19,773 nt of DNA, taken from assembly GCA_964391805.1 (NCBI GenBank), contig CAYMNK010000020.1, positions 1 to 19,773 on the forward strand, read 5' to 3'. Each line of letters starts with the position of its first letter. Position 1 is the stretch's first letter. Source of the DNA: RUG14300 sp964391805. Its GTDB lineage: Bacteria > Bacillota > Clostridia > Christensenellales > CAG-1252. The notes beneath the pieces are model-generated. The model made no database searches and was not told the origin of the DNA. It worked only from the letters and a program-made list of their open reading frames with translations. Made by a program: the position numbers and the translations under genes. This document shows positions 7,850 to 15,172 of this stretch, one piece after another.

Positions 7850-9496
7850 TTATACCCAAAGCATATTGTTGAACAATACACCCTCGGCATTAACTATTTC
7901 TATTTTTTTGATATTATCCCAATTTTCTAAGGCAAGTTGTTTTTCGTCTCTGAAATCGTCGCATGATATCATCAACTTCTGCCAAGCGAAACCGCCGTCA
8001 AGGAATGCTTTTGCGGTATACTCTTTATAATTGCCATCATCGAGAATTGTTAAACGGATTAATATATTCTTGGACGTGATGGAATATGCGGATATTTGCA
8101 AAATTCCTTCGGTCCACAACTTACGCTTTTCGTTTACACTATAACTTACGAGTGTACCCTTTTCGACGGTTACACCGGGTAAACCTCTATCGTCGCGTTT
8201 TATCGAGCAGGTGTCGTTTTTAAGAACGACGTCGTCGTTTTCGGCGAAGAAGGTGAGTTCCATATCGGTATCAAATAGAAGTTTATTTGGGGTAATACGT
8301 CTTCTTGTGACATTGAGTCCTTCGAGTTCGATTTTGATGGGAGTGGATGCAATTTCCACGCCGTCACGATATTGAACATTAGCATAGACATATATTTCCA
8401 TATCCTTTTCGCATACGGTCAAGGCGAATCTATAGTCGGTCTCGTTTTTACCCATAGAGCAGTGCCAATTACGATACTCGGGGTTAGGTTCGTCATATGA
8501 ATAATATAAACTCACCTTAGAAACCTTTTTATCGCTCTCATCAGGAGCTACATCTACCACAAGTTTACCGCTTTCCACCGAATATTTGATGTCAGGTGAC
8601 TTGGGCAACTCTTTTTTAGCGGAATATCTACCTTCGAGCCAGCGCCACATGGAAGCATACGACGTTTCGGTAATTTGTTTTGACAGTCTATTGGAAACTA
8701 TGGTAGAACAAAGTGATTGTTCGGGTAACAATCTTACAAGGTTATCGAGTTTATCAAACTCACCGCTCTCGTTATTTGCGCAAGTTACGATAAGTATGGG
8801 GCATGTGGTAAATTTGACATAAGCTTGAGGGGAAAGTGCCATTTCCCATTTATGAGCGTTATCGTCGGTTTCTGCGATTGTCGGTTTATTAAATCCTAAG
8901 AAACTACCCAATCCGCTACCGAGAATGGATAATCCGCCATAGATACGTTTGTCGGTTGCGATAAGTTGCCACAATAATTCGTTACCGGCTCTTTCGGCTA
9001 CGCAAACGGGCTTTACTTTGGGGTAATACTCTTCTACCACAGTCAAAAATCTACGTAAAATTCTTGCCCACAAAAACATGGGGGATGCTTCGGCAGAAGG
9101 AGTGCAATTGTGAAGATTGTCGATAGCGTTTTGATATTTACCGTACGAATAAGCAGAGGGGTATGAGGTATGTCTAATACCTTCGCCCGACAAATCAACC
9201 GTTGCTACCGTATAATCGCGTGATGCAAAGTCGGTCAATCTTTCGTCAATATTACCTTGGTCGTGAATATCCGGTATGTACAAAATAAATTTTTGCTTAT
9301 TTTTTTGATTGACAGGAGAAACTATTTTCGCATACGCTCTAACTTCGCCGTCGCCGTCTAAAAATGCGGTAAAAAATAACGAACGGCGCAAAAAAGTATC
9401 ATCCGCTTTATTTTCGATTACCGAAACCCTCAAGGGATCTTTTTTAGGATTAAAATCCTGCCATAGTTGGACCGGAGTTAAATATCTTGATTCCAT
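7850..9496 (-). CDS. Alpha/beta-hydrolase-like protein with altered nucleophile elbow and C-terminal binding-like domain
   Basis: A 548-residue protein. Residues 40-290 look like a large alpha/beta hydrolase of the acetyl-xylan-esterase or PhoPQ-related type: FILYIPDIHDQGNIDERL is the oxyanion region, VATVDLSGEG (98-106) the following strand, and KVKPVCVAERAGNELLWQL the nucleophile elbow. The elbow reads A-E-R-A-G (167-171), with Arg169 where Ser should be, so normal esterase chemistry looks impossible. A strand with ILIVTCANNE follows. Residues about 300-400 are beta-rich and Ig-like. The last 150 residues (AWQKLMISCDDF...WDNIKKIEIVNAEG) resemble galactose-binding-fold carbohydrate-binding modules. 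There is no signal peptide. Being first in an operon with a GH5 enzyme suggests a carbohydrate-related role, perhaps binding rather than catalysis. I do not recognise a named family; the fold call is moderate. Confidence 0.65.
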   Translation of the reverse strand: MESRYLTPVQLWQDFNPKKDPLRVSVIENKADDTFLRRSLFFTAFLDGDGEVRAYAKIVSPVNQKNKQKFILYIPDIHDQGNIDERLTDFASRDYTVATVDLSGEGIRHTSYPSAYSYGKYQNAIDNLHNCTPSAEASPMFLWARILRRFLTVVEEYYPKVKPVCVAERAGNELLWQLIATDKRIYGGLSILGSGLGSFLGFNKPTIAETDDNAHKWEMALSPQAYVKFTTCPILIVTCANNESGEFDKLDNLVRLLPEQSLCSTIVSNRLSKQITETSYASMWRWLEGRYSAKKELPKSPDIKYSVESGKLVVDVAPDESDKKVSKVSLYYSYDEPNPEYRNWHCSMGKNETDYRFALTVCEKDMEIYVYANVQYRDGVEIASTPIKIELEGLNVTRRRITPNKLLFDTDMELTFFAENDDVVLKNDTCSIKRDDRGLPGVTVEKGTLVSYSVNEKRKLWTEGILQISAYSITSKNILIRLTILDDGNYKEYTAKAFLDGGFAWQKLMISCDDFRDEKQLALENWDNIKKIEIVNAEGVLFNNMLWV

Positions 9497-9552
9497 ATCT
9501 TTACCTATATTCCTTCATAAAAGCGAATTTTAAAAACTGCTTTTACTATATT

Positions 9553-10197
9553 CTACACTTTTCCTATTAATTTGTAAAGTCTTTCGGCGGTTGCGCCATT
9601 CTTTGGATGCCTATCGAGTTTATCCTTAAGCAAGCGGAGCACGTCGTCTTTATATTGTATAACACTTCCTCCGAAAGCGTTTACAAATTCTCTAATAAAA
9701 ATTTGTTTGCGGTTGTCGGCTATACTGCTGTTTGCGAGTACCGTTGCAATCGTTTCCGATGCTAATTCTGCATATTCGCCTTTCCTTGCTGATACGAAAT
9801 CGAATACAATAAATAGTCCGCCTTTTTGGATATATCCGCATAAATCCATTTCATCGAGTACGAAGCCGTTACTGACACTATAAAACTCTTTAAGGTAGCG
9901 AGCAAGATATTCGGCAAGGACCTTTAGTCTAAATAGCGGTCCTTCTGCTATATCTTGAAGAAGAGTATTTCCGCCCATATATTCGATAATGATCTCTAAT
10001 TCCTCGGTTTTAATTATTTTATTGAGATTCATTGCTTTACTTCCGCAAAGTTTATCGAACCAATACAATTCGGCATTTTTCGCAGTGGCTGATGGATAGC
10101 GCTTAAGTATATATCTACCACCATTCTCGGTATTTTCGATTAAATATATTCCGACAGGCATCTCATTCAGTTGTTTTATTATACGGTAATCGTTCAT
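9553..10197 (-). CDS. Protein-kinase-fold (aminoglycoside-phosphotransferase-like) protein, probably inactive
   Basis: A 214-residue protein starting at the ATG at 10197, which has GGAG 9 bases upstream; a TTG five codons earlier overlaps that site and is not favoured. RYILKRYPSAT (28-38) matches the ATP-anchoring Lys strand (Lys32), and LEIIIEYMGGNTL the hinge. Where phosphotransferases have HGDxxxxN, this protein has EMDLCGY (116-122), keeping Asp118 but replacing His and Asn; FDF (132-134) stands where the metal-binding Asp of the DFG-like motif is expected. These changes suggest a pseudokinase or a very divergent enzyme. The C-terminal third (after about 145) is mostly helical. Its stop lies 56 bases before the next gene on the same strand, so it may head the four-gene cluster. 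The call rests on motif spacing only. Confidence 0.5.
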   Translation of the reverse strand: MNDYRIIKQLNEMPVGIYLIENTENGGRYILKRYPSATAKNAELYWFDKLCGSKAMNLNKIIKTEELEIIIEYMGGNTLLQDIAEGPLFRLKVLAEYLARYLKEFYSVSNGFVLDEMDLCGYIQKGGLFIVFDFVSARKGEYAELASETIATVLANSSIADNRKQIFIREFVNAFGGSVIQYKDDVLRLLKDKLDRHPKNGATAERLYKLIGKV

Positions 10198-10343
10198 GCG
10201 ATTTTTCTCCAATTGATTATGATAATCTATTTCGTTATCGAGTTTATGCGACAGAATAGCGACGTAATATCCTTATAGAACTGCTTAGCTATTAGATTTA
10301 CTCAACCCGGATACAAATGGGCGATATAGACTATTGTACTACT

Positions 10344-10372
10344 ATTTTACTACCTTTTAGCCGAAAAAGCAA
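10344..10372 (-). promoter_or_regulatory. Candidate promoter for the leftward four-gene cluster
   Basis: On the - strand TTGCTT (complement of 10367-10372) and TAAAAT (complement of 10344-10349) are 17 bases apart. It would give a leader of about 140 bases before the kinase-like gene. The -35 match is only partial, so this is a suggestion. Confidence 0.35.
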
Positions 10373-10445
10373 TATTAATAATAATATTCTTAGTATTTAT
10401 CATTGATATTAAAATAAAAATGGCATTTAAGCATAGTAAAAGCCA

Positions 10446-10474
10446 TTGAAAAAATCGTTTTTTTGTGTTATACA
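10446..10474 (+). promoter_or_regulatory. Promoter of the former YhcG-like gene
   Basis: TTGAAA (10446-10451), a 17-base spacer and TATACA (10469-10474) form a good sigma-A promoter. A start codon at 10509 with GTGAGG upstream follows, so the decayed gene has kept its expression signals. Confidence 0.55.
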
Positions 10475-10508
10475 ATAATTACGGTTTTGAGAATTGTGAG
10501 GTAAGCCT

Positions 10509-10890
10509 ATGCTTATAAACGATAATTAATATATAGAATCGAATCTATAAAAGCGGAGATATCCAAAGCGCAGTATAATGCAACATTATAAGTCAATAAA
10601 GAACTTACTTTGCTGTATTATCATATCGGTTGCATTATTAACGAACATAAAGCGTGGGGGGAATAAGTTTATAGATAATCTTGCCAAAGATATTAAACTT
10701 GCTTATCCTAACAGCACAGGATATTCAATAAGAAACTTAAAATATATGGCAAAATTTGCCTCCAATTATGACGAGCAATTTGTGCAAGTAGTGTCTGCAC
10801 AAATTCCGTGGGGACCAATATTGTTTTGCTTGATAAAATATTAGATATATCTAATCGTGAAAAAACACTTTTCATTGGCTTTTTAATTAT
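10509..10890 (+). pseudogene. Decayed YhcG/DUF1016-family nuclease gene (N-terminal part)
   Basis: Joining three frames gives a recognisable DUF1016 N-terminal domain. The first part begins at ATG 10509 (MLIND) and stops early. In frame from 10547 it reads IKAEISKAQYNATL, then a stop at 10589, then VNKELTLLYYHIGCIINEH. At a run of six Gs (10656-10661) the frame shifts and continues as NKFIDNLAKDIKLAYPNSTG and YSIRNLKYMAKFASNYDEQF to VSAQIPWG. At 10815 one base is missing in a His codon (CC for CAY), and the frame returns as NIVLLDKILDISNREKTL. The family normally has about 350 residues with a C-terminal PD-(D/E)XK nuclease domain; here only about 120 codons remain and the nuclease half is gone. 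An 88-codon open frame (10578-10844) is a chance product of this decay, not a gene. Intact members are mobile or defence-associated proteins. Confidence 0.85.
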
Positions 10891-10937
10891 TCATCGTTTT
10901 TTATCGTTTTTTATGCCGTGTTTAATAAAAATTGAAA

Positions 10938-10967
10938 TTGACATAGATACCTTATTACTGTTATAAT
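10938..10967 (+). promoter_or_regulatory. Sigma-A promoter of the rel-tmk-rqcP-ispDF-parB operon
   Basis: A perfect TTGACA (10938-10943) and a perfect TATAAT (10962-10967) are 18 bases apart, about 34 bases before the rel start codon. No further clear promoter is seen until after the parB-like gene. Confidence 0.85.
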
Positions 10968-11000
10968 TTAGTTAAATAACCGAATTATTGGGAGAATACT

Positions 11001-13181
11001 ATGGAGGAATGCTACGAACAAGAGGTTGTGCGCCTAAAAGAACGAATTTATTCGGTTTTTGGTGACGAACAAACCGAAAAGATTATGGATGTGTACGAAT
11101 ATGCGTATGCTAAGCACGACGGAGTTAAACGCGAATCCGGCGAGCCTTATATCATGCATCCTGTCAATGTTGTGAGTATTCTTCTCGATCTCGGTATGGA
11201 TTCTACAAGTATCAAAGCGGGCTTTTTGCACGATGTGCTTGAAGATACCGACACGACAAAGGAAGAGCTTGCAGGGTTATTCGGTAATGAGGTTGCCAAT
11301 ATAGTTGACGGGCTCACAAAATTGAAGCTTAAGAAAAACGGTAATATAATTCTTGACGACGGTGATGCCATCTTTACGGTGGAACAAGCGGAAAACTTAC
11401 GTAAATTGATACTTGCCATGTGTAATGACGTCAGAATTATTATTATCAAGTTAGCCGATAGACTTCATAACATGAGAACGCTGGCGAGTAAGGAGCGTTC
11501 CAAACAAATAGTCAAGGCTAAAGAAACGTTGGAAATATTCGCACCGCTTGCTGCAAGACTCGGAATTATGCAAATCAAGGGCGAACTCGAAGACTTGTGT
11601 TTCTACTACCTTATGCCCGAAGAGTACGCTAAAATCAAGACGCTTATGTCGAGTATTCCCATCGATCCGCAGGTCATTGTTGACGAGGTTAAGCGTAAAC
11701 TCGAACCCGATTTTAAAGAATGCGGTATCAAATTCGAAATAAGCGGTCGTAAAAAACACTATTATAGCGTTTATCGTAAAATGAAACGCACCGGACATGC
11801 TTTTAACGAGATATATGACCTTATTGCGGTTCGTTTGATTATTGACGGAGATAAGAACCAATGCTATGAGGCATTAGGATATGTACATCAAGAATGGCGT
11901 CCCATGCCGGACAGAATGAAGGATTATATAAGTCGTCCTAAGGAAAACAGTTACAGTTCCTTGCACACCACCGTATATAGCGATGCAGGTTATCCCTTCG
12001 AAGTTCAAATTCGCACCGTTGAAATGCACCGTATTGCAGAATACGGTATAGCCGCCCACTGGAAATATAAGGACGGTAAGACCGATGCCGAACTTGACTA
12101 TAAGATTAGTTGGTTGCGTAAGGTGATGGAAGAGGAAAGAGACGATGCTGATTCGGCGGAGTTTTTAGCCGCATTGCGTTCGAGTTTGTTCAGCGATGAA
12201 GTTTATGTTTATGCCCCCGACGGTAAGGTGTTCAAACTTCCATTCGGAGCCACCGTTGTTGATTTTGCGTATGCGGTTCATTCTGATGTAGGCAATCGTT
12301 GTAGCGGTGCGTTTGTAAACGGACAATTTATGCCTATTACCACCGTGTTAAAAAACGGCGATCAAGTTCAAATTCAGACCAAGGGGAAGCATCCTTCTCG
12401 AGATTGGCTTAAAATCGTCAAAACCAATGGCGCAAGACACAAAATCAAGCAGTACTTTAAGAAACTTAACCGCGAGGATAATATCAAAATCGGTAAGACC
12501 ATGCTTGAAAACGAAATTCGTAAGAAGCGTTTCAAGCCGAGTGAAGTAATCATTCCTGAGGCTGTAAAAGAGGCTTCTGCGAAGTACGCATTGCTTACCG
12601 AAGAAGACTTATATGCAGGTGTTGGCGCAGGTACTATTAGGGCAGAAAGCCTTGCTTCATTCTTTACTCATAGATATATCGAAAGTATGAAGGAAGAACC
12701 GCAGGAATCAGTAGTGCACGCTCCGAGTAGAACCGCTACCGGCGGAATCCTTGTGGAAGGAAACGATGGCATGTTGTTCCGTTTGGCGAAGTGTTGTTCA
12801 CCGGTGCCAGGAGACCCAATCGTCGGTTATATCTCGAGAGGGCGCGGAATCGTGATACATCGTGCCGACTGTACCAATATAACTTCAGCCGAAAGGGAGA
12901 GATTGTGTGATACCGAATGGGCAAGCGTTTCTGCAGGCGTCAAATTTTCGGTTTCACTCACGATTATTGCCTTAAACCGTAAGAATTTGACAGCGGATGT
13001 ATGTCAAGTTCTCAATAATATGGATAAAGTTCAGCTTGTCGGAATCAACGCCAACGCGTTTAGAAATTCCGATAAAGCAGTAATTATGGTCGGTCTCGAT
13101 GTAGATTCGGTGTCTACTCTCGAATCAGTCAAGAAAACATTACGAAATATAAAAGACGTTATAGAAGTCAAAAGGAGCTAA
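11001..13181 (+). CDS. rel: Bifunctional (p)ppGpp synthetase/hydrolase (Rel, long RSH)
   Basis: A 726-residue long-type RelA/SpoT homologue that makes and breaks the alarmone (p)ppGpp. The N-terminal HD hydrolase domain has His53, His77-Asp78 (FLHDVLEDT) and Asp153 (LADRLHN), all Mn-binding or catalytic positions, so hydrolysis should work. The synthetase domain (about 245-355) has SGRKKHYYSVYRKM, EIYDLIAVR (Asp273), the RxKD motif (RMKD, 305-308) typical of bifunctional Rel, and EVQIRT with Glu334. A TGS domain (about 395-460) with FGATVVDFAYAVHSDVGNRC follows, then a helical/zinc-finger region (AKCCSPVPGD) and a C-terminal ACT domain (about 655-726) for ribosome-linked control. Start ATG 11001 has GGGAG 7 bases upstream. 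It is first in an operon with tmk 1 base after its stop. Gram-positive relatives are usually called rel or relA. Confidence 0.97.
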   Translation: MEECYEQEVVRLKERIYSVFGDEQTEKIMDVYEYAYAKHDGVKRESGEPYIMHPVNVVSILLDLGMDSTSIKAGFLHDVLEDTDTTKEELAGLFGNEVANIVDGLTKLKLKKNGNIILDDGDAIFTVEQAENLRKLILAMCNDVRIIIIKLADRLHNMRTLASKERSKQIVKAKETLEIFAPLAARLGIMQIKGELEDLCFYYLMPEEYAKIKTLMSSIPIDPQVIVDEVKRKLEPDFKECGIKFEISGRKKHYYSVYRKMKRTGHAFNEIYDLIAVRLIIDGDKNQCYEALGYVHQEWRPMPDRMKDYISRPKENSYSSLHTTVYSDAGYPFEVQIRTVEMHRIAEYGIAAHWKYKDGKTDAELDYKISWLRKVMEEERDDADSAEFLAALRSSLFSDEVYVYAPDGKVFKLPFGATVVDFAYAVHSDVGNRCSGAFVNGQFMPITTVLKNGDQVQIQTKGKHPSRDWLKIVKTNGARHKIKQYFKKLNREDNIKIGKTMLENEIRKKRFKPSEVIIPEAVKEASAKYALLTEEDLYAGVGAGTIRAESLASFFTHRYIESMKEEPQESVVHAPSRTATGGILVEGNDGMLFRLAKCCSPVPGDPIVGYISRGRGIVIHRADCTNITSAERERLCDTEWASVSAGVKFSVSLTIIALNRKNLTADVCQVLNNMDKVQLVGINANAFRNSDKAVIMVGLDVDSVSTLESVKKTLRNIKDVIEVKRS

Positions 13182-13182
13182 T

Positions 13183-13803
13183 ATGGAAGAAAAGAGGAGA
13201 GGAAAATTTATAGTATTCGAGGGATTAGACGGTTGTGGTAAGACCTTTCATTGTCGTAATCTAACAGAGTATCTTAATCTATCTCAAATAGAAACCGTTC
13301 AAACTTGTGAACCGACTACCGATCCGATGGGAAAGTTGTTGAGGACTTACCTTAAGGGCGAGTTGCAAACATCCGAAGAGGGGATAGCCGGACTCTTTTT
13401 GGCAGACCGTATCGATCATATTACCAAAAAAGGCGGATTGCTCGATCTTCTTAATAGCGGTGTGAATGTTGTTTGCGATAGGTATTATCTTAGTTCTATA
13501 GCCTATAATGCGCAAAATCGTTCTCCCGAATGGGTATATGACCTCAATAAGCCCGCAATGGATTTATTGATGCCCGATCTTGTGATATTCCTTGATATTC
13601 CCGCATTTAAAGAAGACCGATTGATCGGTAGAAGCAACACTAAGGAAATATATGAAAACCAAGAATATCAAGCAAAAGTAAAGGAACGTTATGAATCTGC
13701 AATCAAACTGCACAAAGGTCCTCTCGTAAGAATTAGTTCTAATAGAGAAAAAAATGACGTAATCAAAGACGTTAGAAGCGAGGTAATGAAGTTATTTAAG
13801 TAA
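13183..13803 (+). CDS. tmk: Thymidylate kinase
   Basis: A 206-residue dTMP kinase that forms dTDP from dTMP and ATP for DNA synthesis. The P-loop FEGLDGCGKT is at 12-21 (Lys20), the DRY motif that binds dTMP at 99-101 (VVCDRYYLSSIAYN), and MPDLVIFLDIP at 130-140 is the usual strand before the LID. The LID region GRSNTKEIYENQEYQ carries the motif of the E-x-x-x-F/Y-x-x-x-V type. The residue after the P-loop GKT is Phe rather than the usual Thr, a modest variation. Normal length. The gene starts one base after the rel stop, with AAAGGAG inside the rel 3' end as ribosome-binding site, and its stop is 2 bases before the S4 gene, so it lies within a tight operon. Confidence 0.95.
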   Translation: MEEKRRGKFIVFEGLDGCGKTFHCRNLTEYLNLSQIETVQTCEPTTDPMGKLLRTYLKGELQTSEEGIAGLFLADRIDHITKKGGLLDLLNSGVNVVCDRYYLSSIAYNAQNRSPEWVYDLNKPAMDLLMPDLVIFLDIPAFKEDRLIGRSNTKEIYENQEYQAKVKERYESAIKLHKGPLVRISSNREKNDVIKDVRSEVMKLFK

Positions 13804-13805
13804 CT

Positions 13806-14054
13806 ATGAGAATCGATAAGTTTTTGAAAGTAAGTAGAATAATCAAAAGACGTACCATAGCCAAGGATGTGTGCGAGGATGAGCGTATCTATATCAACGG
13901 TAAACCGGTTAAACCGTCTAAGGAAGTCAAGGTCGGTGATATCGTTACCGTCCGTTTCGGTAATAGATCGCTTTCGGTAAAGGTCTTATATATAGATTCG
14001 GTGGTAACCAAAGCGCAAGCTGAAGACATGTATGAAATCGTTGAAGAAAATTAG
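13806..14054 (+). CDS. rqcP: RqcP (YabO) S4-domain ribosome quality control factor
   Basis: An 82-residue S4-domain protein matching Bacillus YabO/RqcP: MRIDKFLKVSRIIKRRTIAK at the N terminus, a central YINGKPVKPSKEVKVGDIVTV and the ending AEDMYEIVEEN. In B. subtilis RqcP works with RqcH on stalled 50S subunits, stabilising peptidyl-tRNA for C-terminal alanine tailing. The position 2 bases after the tmk stop, with no separate strong Shine-Dalgarno, suggests translational coupling. It overlaps the ispDF start by 23 bases. In Bacillus it sits next to mazG, yabP and yabQ; the setting with rel and tmk here is different. The family call is firm from motif and length; the cellular function is by homology. 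Confidence 0.93.
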   Translation: MRIDKFLKVSRIIKRRTIAKDVCEDERIYINGKPVKPSKEVKVGDIVTVRFGNRSLSVKVLYIDSVVTKAQAEDMYEIVEEN

Positions 14055-15159
14055 TGCGGTGGTATTGGCGTCAGGTAATTCCTCTCGCTTTGGTGAAGAT
14101 AAAATGCTTTACGCTATTGACGGTAAAACGTTGATAGTCAAAGCGGTAGAGCCGTTTATCGAATCGGAGTCGATCGATGAAATTATAGTCGTCGCCAATA
14201 GTTATAATATAGATAAGATTGTGACCTTTTTTGATAATTGTGCTAAGCCCATTATTGTCATTGAAGGCGGGAATAGTAGACATTTGAGTAGTTATAAAGG
14301 TATTTGTGAGGCGTTCGGCGACTATGTATTGATTCACGACGGTGCAAGGTGCTTTGTAGACACGGAACTTATTGATAGGGTGGTAAATGCGCTTTCTAAC
14401 GAGTCGGGTGTCATTCCAATAGTGCCGATTTCGGATAGTTTGGTCGTAAAAAACGATAAACGTATCGAATATTTTGACCGTGAAAGTGTAAAAGCTGTAC
14501 AAACGCCCCAAGCATTCGATAGAAAAAAACTTATTGAAATATATGATAAATACCTTGGTTTGCCCATTCTCGATACCATAACCGATAATGGTGGCTTATG
14601 GGCTAAGGAATATCCCATAATAACGGTAGAAGGATCGCCAAAAAATAAGAAAATCACATATATGGGTGATATTAAAGACCATTCTAACTTGAAAATCGGT
14701 AACGGATACGATATGCATAGATTGGTTGAAGGTAGACGCCTTGTTTTGGGTGGTGTTTGTATTCCTCACGACAAAGGTTTGTTGGGCGTAAGCGATGCAG
14801 ACGTTGTACTGCATGCACTTATGGATGCTTTGTTATCATCGGCATCCTTGCCCGATATAGGTAATCAATTTCCGCCAAGTGACAATCGCTATAACGGTAT
14901 CGACAGCACCGTATTGTTGACGGATGTTTTAAGTAAAGTTGCTAAATGCGGGTTGAAACCTGTTTCGATATCCATTACCATTATTGCTCAAAAACCACGA
15001 CTTTCGCTGTATATTCATTCTATTAAAGAAAAAATTGTTTCCCTATGCGGTGTATCGGTGGACTCGGTCGGTATATCTTCGACTACTACCGAAGGATTAG
15101 GTTTGATAGGTAGAGAAGAAGGAATTGCGTGCTACGCAAGTGTGATTTGTACTAAGTAA
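14032..15159 (+). CDS. ispDF: Bifunctional IspD-IspF (MEP pathway)
   Basis: A 375-residue fusion of two enzymes of non-mevalonate isoprenoid synthesis. Residues 7-220 are IspD, which makes CDP-methylerythritol: VVLASGNSSRF with Arg19, Lys24 (GEDKM), HDGARC, DRESVKAVQTPQAF (Arg150) and NKKIT (Lys207) match the CTP- and MEP-binding residues. Residues 221-375 are IspF, which cyclises the phosphorylated product to MEcPP: KIGNGYDMHRL has the metal ligands Asp227 and His229, His261 (VVLHALMDALL) is the third ligand, DIGNQFPPSD and TTTEGLGLIGREEGIA are intact. One notable change is GVSDAD where the family has xHSDxD: the His equivalent to E. coli His34 is Val253. The start ATG 14032 overlaps rqcP; a TTG at 14041 is the alternative. 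ispD and ispF act non-consecutively in the pathway but are often fused. Confidence 0.95.
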   Translation: MKSLKKISAVVLASGNSSRFGEDKMLYAIDGKTLIVKAVEPFIESESIDEIIVVANSYNIDKIVTFFDNCAKPIIVIEGGNSRHLSSYKGICEAFGDYVLIHDGARCFVDTELIDRVVNALSNESGVIPIVPISDSLVVKNDKRIEYFDRESVKAVQTPQAFDRKKLIEIYDKYLGLPILDTITDNGGLWAKEYPIITVEGSPKNKKITYMGDIKDHSNLKIGNGYDMHRLVEGRRLVLGGVCIPHDKGLLGVSDADVVLHALMDALLSSASLPDIGNQFPPSDNRYNGIDSTVLLTDVLSKVAKCGLKPVSISITIIAQKPRLSLYIHSIKEKIVSLCGVSVDSVGISSTTTEGLGLIGREEGIACYASVICTK

Positions 15160-15172
15160 CTAAGGAGAAAAG

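Larger units (their letters stand above)
10198..10508. other. Divergent intergenic region
   Basis: This AT-rich stretch separates the leftward cluster from the rightward pseudogene. It holds a candidate leftward promoter (10344-10372), a short hairpin AATGGC/GCCATT (10419-10424 with 10442-10447) and a rightward promoter (10446-10474). No coding potential is seen in it. Confidence 0.6.

Noticed and set aside
10198..10212. TTG start for the kinase-like gene
   Set aside because: The TTG overlaps the GGAG ribosome-binding site that serves ATG 10197.
10419..10447. Hairpin AATGGC/GCCATT as a leftward terminator
   Set aside because: It has a 6-bp stem with a 17-base loop and no leftward gene upstream of it; the T-rich stretch after it is not unusual in this AT-rich region.
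10578..10844. 88-codon open frame as a small membrane protein
   Set aside because: Its first part is an out-of-frame reading of DUF1016 sequence and only looks hydrophobic by chance; the whole region is explained as a frameshifted pseudogene.
10840..10855. Perfect 16-base palindrome ATTAGATATATCTAAT as an operator
   Set aside because: It lies inside the former coding frame (ILDISN) of the pseudogene and is very AT-rich, so chance is the simpler explanation.
14071..14511. Reverse-strand open frame of 146 codons inside ispDF
   Set aside because: It is antisense to a clearly conserved gene and shows no domain; typical shadow of biased codon use.
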